Shown: positions 24,938-34,258, counted from the first letter of the stretch. The stretch: DNA of 64,000 nucleotides from Chloroflexota bacterium (GCA_016860845.1 BOKF01000021.1:1-64000), one strand, 5' to 3'. Numbers and translations: made by a program. Notes: generated by a model from the letters alone, not told the origin.

Positions 24938-26272
24938 CTAGCCTGTCGAACTCGAAAATTCTTTTTCGGGCATTGTTTCCGGCTCTTGGGGTAACTCATC
25001 ATGATACATCGCCACATGGCCGGCGTTGGGATAGCGGTGATGGTCACTCTCTTCATATTTTACATTTTTGGTGATGATGGTCCGATCCTGTTTTGCAAAC
25101 AACACGACATCTGACTCAATAGAACGAGCCGGGAAAATCACGTGGCCGGAGCCAATTCGGCAATTGTGCCCTACACAGCCGCCGATAACTGGCAGCCCAA
25201 CTTCATGCAGCTCACCTTTGTGAAAAACCTTAACCGGATTTTTGACCGGGTTGCCCATGATGTTGACATCAGTAAAGGTATTGCCTGCCCCAATAAAAGT
25301 GTGACGCCCAACCACGCTCATTTGCAAACATGTGTTTTGGGCCACCAGCGAGTTTTCCATCAGAGAAGTCATAAAGAGCGCAGCACGAAACCCTAGATAA
25401 GAGCCATCACCGACAACACTAAGGAGAAGCTGGACGCCCTGCATGATATTGACATTATTGCCAATAATCGAGGCATTAATCACCGAGCCAGGGCCAATGG
25501 TGACATTATCGCCGATAATGGTCGGACCCTGAATAATAGCTGCCGGGTCAATTTGTGTATTTTTGCCAACAATCACCAAAGCCGATGATGATAGGAATTG
25601 CTTGCGCTCAAGCAAAGAGCGCCATAGCACTTTAAGCATGGTTGGAAAATGATCCAACGATTTTTCAATCCGGGCGCCGTGGGCAAAGATCCCAAAGAGA
25701 CAGTTGGCCATAAAAATATGCACCCAATGTTCAATGGAAAGAAAGGCGCGCAAAGGGACATTAAATCCCAAATCGCCCCGCTCATTGGCCATGTAGGTCG
25801 GGACACGATAGTAACCCATCTCTCTGGATTGGGTGTCTATAACTAACGGCTGGGGTTTCTCCGTAGCAAAATTAGCCCCTTCCGGATAGTAGAATAAATC
25901 AGCTACATACAGGTCATTCTCCAGGTGAATGTTATCCTGTAAAGGCAGGGCGTGAGTGATAATAGCTTTGTCATCTGGGGAAAAAGCAATCTGAGCGGCC
26001 TGGCCCAATTGCCGGGCGGCTGTGATAAATGCTTCAATAAGCGAGGCGTCGAAGTAGAGATTATCCCGATAGGCCAGCATTTCGCCGGAAAGAATGGGCG
26101 TGGGGAAGGTGGCGATTTCATCAAAGGAGTTACATTCTAGCTCTTCCCGGCAATATGTGCTGAGGACATCGCGCTGATGCAGCCATAAAGGTTTGTTCAT
26201 CACGCGCAGGTCACGGGCTGGCTCGTTAAAGGGCGAAATGTGTGTTTGATTCCGGACGATAATCTTCTTCAT
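24938..26272 (-). CDS. left-handed beta-helix (hexapeptide-repeat) protein
   Basis: Residues 250-390 of 444 are hexapeptide repeats: IDPAAIIQGPTIIGDNVTIG, then GPGSVINASIIGNNVNI, then further coils ending in GGCVGHNCRIGSGHVI, a left-handed beta-helix as in acyl- and nucleotidyltransferases. The first 230 residues are not recognised; they look alpha/beta with the phrase DLYVADLFYYPEGANF. A hydrophobic stretch around residue 185-200 may touch the membrane. It is separated by 39 bp from the AAR-like gene in the same direction, so it may acylate or modify a sugar or lipid made with it. No nucleotide-binding signature was found. Confidence 0.75.
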   Translation of the reverse strand: MKKIIVRNQTHISPFNEPARDLRVMNKPLWLHQRDVLSTYCREELECNSFDEIATFPTPILSGEMLAYRDNLYFDASLIEAFITAARQLGQAAQIAFSPDDKAIITHALPLQDNIHLENDLYVADLFYYPEGANFATEKPQPLVIDTQSREMGYYRVPTYMANERGDLGFNVPLRAFLSIEHWVHIFMANCLFGIFAHGARIEKSLDHFPTMLKVLWRSLLERKQFLSSSALVIVGKNTQIDPAAIIQGPTIIGDNVTIGPGSVINASIIGNNVNIMQGVQLLLSVVGDGSYLGFRAALFMTSLMENSLVAQNTCLQMSVVGRHTFIGAGNTFTDVNIMGNPVKNPVKVFHKGELHEVGLPVIGGCVGHNCRIGSGHVIFPARSIESDVVLFAKQDRTIITKNVKYEESDHHRYPNAGHVAMYHDELPQEPETMPEKEFSSSTG

Positions 26273-26431
26273 CTGTTAGAGTTCAAAAGAATATAAAAAT
26301 TCTGACAAATTCTTGACCTGATCTGGAGACCCCCGCCTGAGTTTGAAGAACCTTTCAAGTAATAAGGCCCTATCTGCGCCAACCGACCAACTCTTGACCA
26401 GGGAAGAACTGAGGTTCTATGGATGTTTTAG

Positions 26432-27235
26432 CTAATTAGCTGTGGCAAACTTGAAAGATAAAAATTCTGCCAGATAGTTGTTGAACGCCTGAGGCTCATC
26501 CAACATCGGAAAATGACCTGAACCAGACATCATTTTTACGCGAGAGATTGGCGCGTTTTTAGCAATCAAATTAGCTTGATTGGGGGCAACAACATTGTCG
26601 CTAACCCCATAAATGCCCATTACTGGGGCGGTAATGCCTGGCAGTTGGGCGCTCAAGTCGGTTTTGTGCAAGGAGTTGATGCTTGAAAAAAAAGCTTCCA
26701 GAGTGGTTTGAGAAAGATCACGGGTAATCATGTTGTACCACTCGTTCCAATTTTTAACCACCAGTGGGGAAAATACTTTGATACCGAATTGCAGGGCTAC
26801 TGGTAAATGCCAAACAATTGAAGCAATCCAGGGTTTACCGGCCAAGCGAAGAAAGATGTTCAACGAGTCGCCAACTACAGGCGAGCCGACAACAATCACT
26901 CTCTGTACTCGCTTTGGTTTGGTCAGAGCCAGGCACATGGCGACGGTACCGCCCATCGAATGGCCTACAATTGGGGCTGCTTCAATCCCCAGCCGATCCA
27001 TGAATTGATCCACCAAGCCGACAAAGTCATTTACATGGTAACTACTGCGTCGTTTGCCAGAGTCACCAAAGCCCCAAAAATCCAAGGCGTAACAACGATA
27101 TTCACTTTTAAGAGTCTCCATTGTTCTCAGCCAATATCCCCATGAGCCCAGCCAGCCGTGCAAAAGGATTACAGGTTGTCCGCGACCATAGGCCTCGTAA
27201 TGAACAATTCCCTGGTCAGTAACTATCGAACTCAC
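26432..27235 (-). CDS. alpha/beta hydrolase
   Basis: I use the GTG giving MSSIVTDQGIVHYEAYG because GAGG lies 6 bases before it and it lines up with the paralogue at 14381-15178; a TTG 12 bases upstream is the alternative. The 267 residues show a complete triad: Ser in PIVGHSMGGTVAM, Asp in YGVSDNVVAP and His in GSGHFPMLDEP, with the oxyanion motif LLHGWLGSWGYW. It is the active counterpart of the serine-less copy. The substrate is unknown; esters made by the neighbouring acyl-reductase locus are one idea. Confidence 0.9.
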   Translation of the reverse strand: MSSIVTDQGIVHYEAYGRGQPVILLHGWLGSWGYWLRTMETLKSEYRCYALDFWGFGDSGKRRSSYHVNDFVGLVDQFMDRLGIEAAPIVGHSMGGTVAMCLALTKPKRVQRVIVVGSPVVGDSLNIFLRLAGKPWIASIVWHLPVALQFGIKVFSPLVVKNWNEWYNMITRDLSQTTLEAFFSSINSLHKTDLSAQLPGITAPVMGIYGVSDNVVAPNQANLIAKNAPISRVKMMSGSGHFPMLDEPQAFNNYLAEFLSFKFATAN

Positions 27236-27309
27236 GGGTAGCCTCAATACTACAGAGCACTCAATTAGAGTGGGTCTAAGTCTTCTCTGGAATAGTGCCT
27301 TTCACAGAA

Positions 27310-27849
27310 TTAAGCTTCGTCGCCCTGCATATTTTCCAGAATAGAATAGAGAAGTTCCAGCAGTACGGTTTTAACGCTTTCCTTATCACGAGCGACACAA
27401 GCAAGAACCTTAATATCTTTTTCAATCTTTAGGGCAATTCTTAGATCTTCTGGGGACCAGGCGTCGGGTAAATCCTGTTTATTAGCGGCAACAACATAAG
27501 GGGTAGAGGCATAACCTCTGAAAACCTCCAAGATGTGCTTGGCCTCCCTAAATGTTTCCGGTCTGACACTGTCAACCAGCACGATAAAACCAAGCATCCC
27601 CTCCGACAAAATCTCCCACATAAAATCGAAACGCCGTTGTCCAGGCGTACCAAATAGATATAGAACCAGGTCATCATCTACCGTAATCCGGCCAAAATCC
27701 ATGGCTACGGTAGTCTCCTCCTTAACCCGTTCCGCATCGCTGGAGATTTTTCTTTCAGTAGTGACAACGTCAATCTCGCTGACGCTGCTGATAAATTCAG
27801 TTTTCCCGGCACTAAAGGGACCCGTGATGACCATCTTTACGGTTTGCAT
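27310..27849 (-). CDS. MglA/Srm-like small GTPase
   Basis: The 179-residue protein has a Ras-like G domain: P-loop ITGPFSAGKTEF, switch region TTVAMDFGRI, G3 LFGTPGQRRFDFMWEIL and G4 AANKQDLP. The DFGR and FGTPGQ forms are typical of bacterial MglA-type or 'Srm' GTPases, which act in polarity and surface motility or in GAF/Roadblock signalling modules. No Roadblock/LC7 gene is in the window. It lies next to a PATAN-domain protein in the same direction, a pairing seen in other bacteria with gliding or twitching control. Confidence 0.9.
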   Translation of the reverse strand: MQTVKMVITGPFSAGKTEFISSVSEIDVVTTERKISSDAERVKEETTVAMDFGRITVDDDLVLYLFGTPGQRRFDFMWEILSEGMLGFIVLVDSVRPETFREAKHILEVFRGYASTPYVVAANKQDLPDAWSPEDLRIALKIEKDIKVLACVARDKESVKTVLLELLYSILENMQGDEA

Positions 27850-27992
27850 CGGATCGGCCTACCTCATAAGGACTTTGAATAATTTGTAGAAATATTTCGG
27901 CAGTTCATAGGTCGAGCAAATGGAGTTAACCTGGACCAAGAACTGTAATTACTGGGTTTTTACCTGTACATAGGGTGCAGCAAACAACCGGC

Positions 27993-28823
27993 CTAGATAC
28001 GTCTAATTCGATCAATCAACTTAGTAACCACGCTCCGCTTTTCCGCCGGTGATTGACTGGCTGCTTTTCGGCCCGCTCGGGTGATTGGCGCAATCGTTTT
28101 CTTTTGTTCGAGTCCTTCAGGCCGGATAATTTCCACCAGTCCTGCTTGCAACATGCCATAGACGATTTTCCTGATCTGGAACTCGTCCATATTGTTATTC
28201 ATGGCAATTTGTTTGACCGAATTACGCGGATGGATATGGGAGATAACCCGCCAGTCATCCTGGGTAAGTTTGACATCTCGCAGGGGCTTATCCGTAATTT
28301 TTAGGGCAATAATTCCCAAGTCAGGCAACTCATCTTGCAGCTTTTCAAACTGTTCAATGCGCCGACTGCCTTCCAAAATAACATTATCCAGGTTAAGTGG
28401 AACCGTAATTCTATCATTAGCAGGCAAAGCGTCTTGTTCAAAAAAGAAATCACCATCTGTCCAGGTAAAAAGATCATAGACAATCTCAAGCATGTAATCT
28501 TTTACACCCTGAACAATATCATCCCTGGAAACCAGCCGGGCATCCATCAAGTATTTGCCCATGACTCTATCGGATGAGTTGGCCGCCTGGTTGTTTATAG
28601 CGTCTGCCTGTTCTCTGGTTAATTTACCCGTTTTTAGAAGCATGGCGGCCAGATGCCCTTCTTGGGCGTTGGTGGCGGCATAAACCAACCGGCCCTCTCT
28701 AAAATACAGGGAGGCATTTTCACTTAGACCATTGATGGTTAGTTTCCCGGTTTTGCGAGCCAGGTTAACCAGGTTTAGAAGTTGCGTGGTGCTAAAATCC
28801 CGTAGATTTCCTTTTAACGCCAT
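27993..28823 (-). CDS. DUF4388/PATAN-domain protein
   Basis: The 276-residue protein begins with MALKGNLRDFSTTQLL, then KTGKLTI, YFREGRLVYA and EGHLAAMLLKTGKL, the PATAN (DUF4388) pattern known from phototaxis and gliding regulators. Its C-terminal half has a winged-helix-like part (RDVKLTQDDWRVISHI, MDEFQIRKIVYGMLQAGLVEII) and a basic tail. PATAN domains are adaptors. The neighbour is an MglA-like GTPase 143 bp downstream. It has its own strong promoter. Confidence 0.88.
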   Translation of the reverse strand: MALKGNLRDFSTTQLLNLVNLARKTGKLTINGLSENASLYFREGRLVYAATNAQEGHLAAMLLKTGKLTREQADAINNQAANSSDRVMGKYLMDARLVSRDDIVQGVKDYMLEIVYDLFTWTDGDFFFEQDALPANDRITVPLNLDNVILEGSRRIEQFEKLQDELPDLGIIALKITDKPLRDVKLTQDDWRVISHIHPRNSVKQIAMNNNMDEFQIRKIVYGMLQAGLVEIIRPEGLEQKKTIAPITRAGRKAASQSPAEKRSVVTKLIDRIRRI

Positions 28824-28873
28824 TGCTACTTACCGTGTCCTTAAGGGCACCCTGTAGATTTTTAGGATGGCCT

Positions 28874-28902
28874 ATTATACCTGCTCAAAGAATTTGAGTC
28901 AA
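28874..28902 (-). promoter_or_regulatory. promoter TTGACT-N17-TATAAT of the DUF4388 gene
   Basis: Near-perfect sigma-70 type elements on the minus strand with optimal spacing. The predicted start at about 28867 gives a 44-base leader. Confidence 0.85.
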
Positions 28903-29183
28903 CCTTATAAACAGCCGTTAACATGGAAAAACAGCCGCCCCTACGGAGCGGCCAAAATATCAACCATTGAGCAGGCTCGGTCTATTATAAACAGGTCAGA
29001 GTAACCCTACTTTGTACAACTCTTTTTAATATAGCACGCCCGTTTTAAGAATCCAATAGAGCGAAAGTCCCACAAAATCAGCCGGGCTTTTTAGGTGAAA
29101 TTTGTTCGCTTTAGCGGCAATTATTCCCTCTTCAGCGAAGCTTGAGTAAAGATAAAGTGAATTCTGACCTTCACCTTGTAAAT

Positions 29184-29212
29184 TTGAACTTGATCCTACC
29201 TCATGCTATTAT
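29184..29212 (+). promoter_or_regulatory. promoter TTGAAC-N17-TATTAT of the RNase D gene
   Basis: Good -35 and -10 with 17-base spacing. The predicted start at about 29219 gives a 39-base leader before the ATG. Confidence 0.7.
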
Positions 29213-29257
29213 AGGTAAACTGTTGCAATGACTCTTTGCGCCTAGATTATCAGGTTT

Positions 29258-30427
29258 ATGGCTCAACTGGCAATACATTCCAACTCAATATCTATTTACC
29301 AACCCGTTTGGATCGACTCACGGCTCAGGTTGGACCAGCTCCTGAAAGACCTGACAGAGGAGCCTTTGATTGCGGTTGATACCGAAAGTGATAGCCTTTA
29401 CAGTTACTTTGAAAAGGTTTGTCTGATTCAGTTTTCTACGCCCCGGGCTGATTACCTGGTAGACCCTCTCAGTATGGATGTTACTAAACTGGCCCCGCTT
29501 TTTGCCAATCCAGCCAGTCAAAAAGTGTTCCACGCCGCCGAATATGACTTGCTCAGCCTCAAACGTGATTACGGCTTTACCTTTACTAACCTCTTTGATA
29601 CGATGTTGGCTGCCCGCATCTTGGGCTGGTCACGTTATGGGCTTGGGCCGATTTTGGAAGAATATTTTGAGGTCAAACTCGATAAACGGTTTCAGCGCCA
29701 CAATTGGGGGCAGCGGCCTTTAAGTCAGCAAGCCCTGGATTATGCCCGGCTCGATACCCATTATTTGCTACCCTTGCGTGAAATTCAACTAAATGCCTTA
29801 CGGAAGCAAAATCGCTTACAAGAAGCTCTTGAGGCGTTTGAGCGCCAAACCCATGTTCAGCCCTCGGCTAAAGTCTTTGACCCCAACGATTTCTGGCGTA
29901 TCAAAGGCAGCAAGGATTTGGAGCCACAGCAGCAGGCCATTCTGCGGGAACTCTTTATCACCCGTGATAAAATTGCCCGCAAAATTGATCGCCCTCCTTT
30001 TAAGGTGATGAACGACTCCGTTTTGGTGCAATTAGCTAAAGAACAACCCCAGAGCGAAAAGACTCTTCACGAGATCAAAGGCTTGGGCATCAAACTCCTC
30101 CAGCACGATGCCCAACACATCCTCCGGGCGATTTACGAAGGCCGAACTGCCCCCCCACCGCAATACCCCTCCAACCATCATCGCCCTGACGACGAGACAA
30201 TTGCCCGCTATGAAGCGCTGCGCCACTGGCGCAATACCCTGGCCGCCGAGCGCGGCGTTGAGCCGGATGTCATTATCAGCAACAACGCCTTGATGGACAT
30301 TGCCCGCCGGAACCCTAAAACCCTCAGCATATTGACCAAAATGGGCGTGCTGGGCAACTGGCAATTTGAAACCTACGGCCAAACTTTGCTGAATGTCTTA
30401 AAACGAGCGGCTGTGCAGGTCAATTAG
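29258..30427 (+). CDS. rnd: ribonuclease D
   Basis: The 389-residue protein is a 3'-5' exoribonuclease for tRNA and stable RNA ends. The DEDDy residues are clear: Asp/Glu in AVDTESDSLYSY, Asp in HAAEYDLLSLKRDYG, and Tyr/Asp in ALDYARLDTHYLLPL. HRDC-type helical domains follow at about 215-290 and 315-385 (RYEALRHWRNTLAAERGVEPDVI is split across the second). Length is normal. Its stop is 3 bp from the end of the convergent HAD gene. Confidence 0.94.
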   Translation: MAQLAIHSNSISIYQPVWIDSRLRLDQLLKDLTEEPLIAVDTESDSLYSYFEKVCLIQFSTPRADYLVDPLSMDVTKLAPLFANPASQKVFHAAEYDLLSLKRDYGFTFTNLFDTMLAARILGWSRYGLGPILEEYFEVKLDKRFQRHNWGQRPLSQQALDYARLDTHYLLPLREIQLNALRKQNRLQEALEAFERQTHVQPSAKVFDPNDFWRIKGSKDLEPQQQAILRELFITRDKIARKIDRPPFKVMNDSVLVQLAKEQPQSEKTLHEIKGLGIKLLQHDAQHILRAIYEGRTAPPPQYPSNHHRPDDETIARYEALRHWRNTLAAERGVEPDVIISNNALMDIARRNPKTLSILTKMGVLGNWQFETYGQTLLNVLKRAAVQVN

Positions 30428-30430
30428 CGG

Positions 30431-31153
30431 CTACAGTTTCAATAGGGGTAATAACTCCCTTAATTGGCGAATAGTGACAATCCCCATCGGAGGATCACTT
30501 CCATCGGGACTCATAAAAACAGGCAGCATGCCAGCATTCTGCGCGCCTTGAATATCCGCAACCAAGCTATCGCCGACATACAAGACCTGCTCCGGAGCAA
30601 CCTCACCGGCCAACTTTAAAGCCGCCAAAAAAAGGCGCTTGTCCGGCTTATGATAGCCTGCCTCTTCCGAGACCAGCGTAAAATCAACATGCGCGTCCAG
30701 TCGGTGGCGTTTGATTTTGCCCCGCTGCAAAGTGGTAAAGCCGTTGGTTAAGATGCCAACTTTGTACTTGGCTCGTACCGCCGCCAGTACCGCTAACGTA
30801 TCCTCAAAGGGGATCGCTTCCTCCAGTACCAATTCATTCCAGCAATTGACCATCGCCTCGGCCAGCGTAGTGTCCTTTTTTAGGGCGCGCAAGGTATTGA
30901 CGTAGCTGTATTTGGCGGCCATATCCCCACTAAGGACCCCATCCACCATCATATACCACATGTCCTCGTTGCGAGGCCAAAAACATTCAAAAAACTCATC
31001 ATGGGTGAGCGGGGCGAGCTGGTCGGCAAAGCGAGCAAACAATGTTTCCGTAAGCTGGCTCAAGCGCCAGGTATGTTTGATGAGCGTGCCGTCCATATCA
31101 AAGATGACGGTGGTGATGTGGGAGTAATCCCGGTTATGATGAGTCTCAGTCAA
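30431..31153 (-). CDS. HAD-family hydrolase (phosphatase)
   Basis: The 240-residue protein shows all four HAD motifs: VIFDMDGTLIKHTW, GILTNGFTTLQRGKI, Lys in YHKPDKRLF and VLYVGDSLVADIQGAQNAGM. The helical cap between motifs I and II suits YjjG/Gph-like phosphatases of nucleotides or phosphoglycolate. It is the last gene of a minus-strand run that starts with the M20 peptidase. The exact substrate cannot be told. Confidence 0.9.
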   Translation of the reverse strand: MTETHHNRDYSHITTVIFDMDGTLIKHTWRLSQLTETLFARFADQLAPLTHDEFFECFWPRNEDMWYMMVDGVLSGDMAAKYSYVNTLRALKKDTTLAEAMVNCWNELVLEEAIPFEDTLAVLAAVRAKYKVGILTNGFTTLQRGKIKRHRLDAHVDFTLVSEEAGYHKPDKRLFLAALKLAGEVAPEQVLYVGDSLVADIQGAQNAGMLPVFMSPDGSDPPMGIVTIRQLRELLPLLKL

Positions 31154-31176
31154 CGTAATATCCTTCCTTACAAAAG

Positions 31177-31602
31177 TTAAATGTTGAACGTTGCCCGTTC
31201 AAATGCTTCAAGCTTCGCTCGCATTTCCGGCGAAATGGGCATGCTGCTTTGGGTAACATAATCGAAATGAACCAGAACGCCATCACCTTCAGCAGCCAGT
31301 TCGCCATCAGCCTCGACCCGATGAGCCAATCTCAGGCTTGACCGCTTGATTTCGACAATCCGCGAACCAACTTCGACCCGCTGGCCATAGAAAATTGGCT
31401 TGCGGAAATCACAATTGATGTGCGCCAGAATGAAGGCCAAATCATTCCAACCAACCTGTGGCGAGCGAACACCGACATCTATCAAATACCGAATCCGGGC
31501 TGTCTCAATGTAGGTAAAAATGACCCCATTGTTGACATGCCCGAAAACATCTAAATCTCTGAAGCGGACTTCAATGGGGGTCAGGTGGCGAAAATTGTCC
31601 AT
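31177..31602 (-). CDS. acyl-CoA thioesterase, 4HBT hot-dog fold
   Basis: The 141-residue protein opens with the YbgC/FadM-type signature RFRDLDVFGHVNNGVIFTYIE, in which the Asp and His-Val-Asn-Asn are the catalytic and substrate-binding positions. The rest has the long helix and strands of the hot-dog fold (FILAHINCDFRKPIF). Such enzymes release acyl-CoA or 4-hydroxybenzoyl-CoA. It sits 23 bp from the HAD gene and 28 bp after the M16 gene in an apparent operon. Confidence 0.92.
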   Translation of the reverse strand: MDNFRHLTPIEVRFRDLDVFGHVNNGVIFTYIETARIRYLIDVGVRSPQVGWNDLAFILAHINCDFRKPIFYGQRVEVGSRIVEIKRSSLRLAHRVEADGELAAEGDGVLVHFDYVTQSSMPISPEMRAKLEAFERATFNI

Positions 31603-31630
31603 AAGCTATGAGGAATGAATTAGTCGTGGC

Positions 31631-32893
31631 TTACTCTATTTCCGTGTATGGCCCCGCGATAGCCAGAGCGTAGACCTCATCGCTGAGGTATTGCTGGGCG
31701 GTGGTTTGAATTTCTTCGGGCGTCACGGCGTTAATTAAAGCGGGGTAGCGGGCGATGAAATCATCGCCAAGCCGGTAAAGGTGCGCCTCCAGCAGCAGTG
31801 AGGCAACGCCTTCGTTCGATTCCAGTTGCAGAGGCAGCGTGCCGGTCAGGTAGGCTTTGGCATCGGCCAGTTCCTGGTCACTCACCGGTTCGTTCCGAAA
31901 GCGGCGCAGTTCGGCCAGCATAAGGTCAACGGCCTTATCAATGTTGGTTGGATTGACGCCGGCGTAAACTGTCCAGGGGGCAGGCCCCAAATTACCGCTT
32001 AGGCTCGTCCGAGCATAGTAGGCCATGCCTTCCTTGTCTCGCACGTTAAGGCCGATGCGCCCACCCAGGCCCAGTTGTCCCAGGATGGTATCTCCCACTT
32101 CGGCAGCGTAGAAGCCTTTGTCCTGGCGGCGCGGCCCGATCGTACCCAGCACCAGATCCGCCTGCGATTTGTTGGGCATAGGGTGAATGTAGCGAACCTT
32201 TTCTACCAGCGGTGCAGGTTCAGGCAAAGCGGTATCGGGGGGAGGATGGCCCGGCTGCCACTGCCCAAGAGCCGCTTCTAGGGTGTCGTAAACGGCCTGG
32301 CTGCTCACATCACCAACCACCACGACGGCCCCGTCGTGCGGGTGGAAGGTCTGCCGGTAGAAAGCGAGCAGGTTCTCCCGGCTGAGGCCGGGAATGCTCT
32401 CCAGCGTGCCATTGGCCGACCGGCCGTAAGGATGGTCGAGGCCATAGAGAAGCTCGCGAAAATAACGCCCGGCCATACTGCGCGGGCTGTCCTCGGCTTC
32501 TTTGAGACCCGTAATAATCTGACCGCGCACCTTTTCCGCTTCCTCGGCCGGGAAAGTCGGCATTAGCAGAATGTCAGACATAATTTCCACCAGCACGTTG
32601 AAATCCTCGGCCAGACTTTTGCCGCCAAAGCCGGTGAGGTGCCGCCCGGAGTTGACATAGACGCTCGCCCCGATGGACTCAATGGTTTCATTGATTTCGG
32701 CAAAAGTGCGCCGTTCCGTACCCCGGCGCATCACACTGGTGCTGAAAGAGGCCAGACCCGCCCGCTCCGGTCCATCCAAATTAGAGCCTCCGTGCAAATG
32801 GCCCCGGACCACCACGCTCTGAGCGTGATGATTTTCTTTGACAATCAAGGTAATGCCGTTGGAAAGCATGTATTTTTGAAAGGTTAAGTCCAC
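31631..32893 (-). CDS. M16 peptidase family, non-catalytic partner
   Basis: The 420-residue protein has the M16 fold (SNGITLIVKENHHAQSVVV and the C-terminal YLTGTLPLQLESNEGVA region). Where the zinc motif HxxEH should be it has ASFSTSVMRRGT, so it lacks the metal site. It pairs with the catalytic subunit encoded 84 bp upstream, like the two-subunit processing peptidases (PqqL/PMPCA-like pairs) in many bacteria. Its conserved Arg/Tyr substrate-binding part, EGMAYYARTSLSG, is kept. Confidence 0.9.
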   Translation of the reverse strand: MDLTFQKYMLSNGITLIVKENHHAQSVVVRGHLHGGSNLDGPERAGLASFSTSVMRRGTERRTFAEINETIESIGASVYVNSGRHLTGFGGKSLAEDFNVLVEIMSDILLMPTFPAEEAEKVRGQIITGLKEAEDSPRSMAGRYFRELLYGLDHPYGRSANGTLESIPGLSRENLLAFYRQTFHPHDGAVVVVGDVSSQAVYDTLEAALGQWQPGHPPPDTALPEPAPLVEKVRYIHPMPNKSQADLVLGTIGPRRQDKGFYAAEVGDTILGQLGLGGRIGLNVRDKEGMAYYARTSLSGNLGPAPWTVYAGVNPTNIDKAVDLMLAELRRFRNEPVSDQELADAKAYLTGTLPLQLESNEGVASLLLEAHLYRLGDDFIARYPALINAVTPEEIQTTAQQYLSDEVYALAIAGPYTEIE

Positions 32894-32909
32894 AATCTTA
32901 ACTCCAAAT

Positions 32910-32960
32910 CGTATTGCGTGTTGCGTGTTGCGTGAAACTTATAACGGAACACGCAATACG
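32910..32960. repeat. intergenic palindrome of repeated 'TTGCGTG' words
   Basis: CGTATTGCGTGTT and its exact complement (13-bp arms) flank a spacer that repeats TTGCGTG twice. It lies between the two M16 genes. No U-tract follows on either side, so it is more likely a REP-type element than a terminator. Confidence 0.7.
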
Positions 32961-32977
32961 CATCACGGAGTCTCAAT

Positions 32978-34258
32978 TTAGGCTTCAGGGGTCGGTTCAA
33001 ACCAGCCCGTGGTGCGATTGACCGGTTTGAGATAGGTTTGGGCAACCCGCTGAACATCTGCCGCTGTGACCGCCGAGAGATTATCTACAAAAGTATCAAA
33101 ATAATGCCAATCTCCCAGCATTTCTTGCCAACCAAGCCAATAAGCCTGGCTGCTGACCCGCTCGATGGTGTAGGCAAATTGGGCCTTGACCTGTTTGCGC
33201 ACTTTGGCCAATTCCTCTTCGGTCACCGGCTCCTGGCAAATACGGTCAATCTCGCTGTTAAGGGCGGCTTCAAATTCAGCCAGGGTGCGACCGTGACGGA
33301 CGGTGCCGCTAAAATGAATCGCGCCGGGGTCAATACTGGGACGATAGCTGGCATTAGCCTGGGCAGCAATTTCGGTTTCTACCAGGGCGCGATACAGGCG
33401 GGCACTGCGGTGGGTTGGCGTGCCGCCGAGGCTGGCTCCGGACACGATGGACTCGAGCATAATCAAGGGAAAAGAGTCAGGATGGTTGCCGGCGCAGGTG
33501 TGGTAAACGGCATGAAAGTAAGCTGTTGTGCCGGGTTGTCGCATCAGCACCCGCCGCTCGCTCTGCTGGGGTGGTTCTTTGGCCAGTACGGGCGGTGGGG
33601 GTGGTCCGGCTGGGATTGAGCCAAATAACTCGTCAATCCGGGCCTGAACTTGGGCCACACTAATATCGCCGACGATAATTAGAACTGCGTTGTGCGGGCC
33701 GTAATAAGTTTGGTAATGCTGGTAAAGGTCATCACGGGTAATATTGTGCAGATCTTCTTTCCAGCCGATAACCATATGTCCGTAGGGATGTACCCGGTAT
33801 GCCGCCGCCGAAACTTCTTCATACAAAGCCCACTCCGGGTTATTCTCGCTGCCTTCACGCTCGGAGATAATCACGGTTCGCTCGCTGGTCACTTCGTCTG
33901 GGTCAATCACCGAGTTAGCCATGCGGTCACTCTCGATACGCAGGCCCAGGTCCAGCCGGTCGGCGGGCAGGGTTTCAAAGTAAGCAGTATAATCCTGGCC
34001 GGTAAAGCCGTTTAAAACGCCGCCATTGCGGTTGACTTCGAGCATAATGCTGCCCTTGGGAAAAGTCGGCGTGCCCTTAAACATCATATGTTCAACCCAA
34101 TGGGAGATGCCCGTTTTGCCGGGATGCTCATTCCGCCCACCGACTCGATACCAAATCCAATTGCTCACCACCGGCGCCGTATGCACCGGTTTGAGGATAA
34201 CCTGCAGGCCATTGGGCAGAGTATAACTTACGATTTCAGAATTATTGGATTCGGGCAA
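32978..34258 (-). CDS. M16 zinc peptidase, catalytic subunit
   Basis: The 426-residue protein has the inverted zinc motif HWVEH in TGISHWVEHMMFKGT, with the third ligand expected in the ERTVIISEREGSENNP region (Glu). The Arg/Tyr pair of the C-terminal half is present around ANASYRPSIDPG. It cleaves peptides in the cytoplasm or envelope; no signal peptide is seen. It works with the non-catalytic partner encoded just downstream. Confidence 0.92.
   Translation of the reverse strand: MPESNNSEIVSYTLPNGLQVILKPVHTAPVVSNWIWYRVGGRNEHPGKTGISHWVEHMMFKGTPTFPKGSIMLEVNRNGGVLNGFTGQDYTAYFETLPADRLDLGLRIESDRMANSVIDPDEVTSERTVIISEREGSENNPEWALYEEVSAAAYRVHPYGHMVIGWKEDLHNITRDDLYQHYQTYYGPHNAVLIIVGDISVAQVQARIDELFGSIPAGPPPPPVLAKEPPQQSERRVLMRQPGTTAYFHAVYHTCAGNHPDSFPLIMLESIVSGASLGGTPTHRSARLYRALVETEIAAQANASYRPSIDPGAIHFSGTVRHGRTLAEFEAALNSEIDRICQEPVTEEELAKVRKQVKAQFAYTIERVSSQAYWLGWQEMLGDWHYFDTFVDNLSAVTAADVQRVAQTYLKPVNRTTGWFEPTPEA

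Larger units (their letters stand above)
28824..29257. other. 434-bp intergenic region with divergent promoters
   Basis: This gap separates the minus-strand DUF4388 gene from the plus-strand RNase D gene. It holds one clear promoter for each direction (28874-28902 and 29184-29212). I see no open frame with a ribosome binding site, no terminator and no RNA gene in the rest. Confidence 0.6.
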
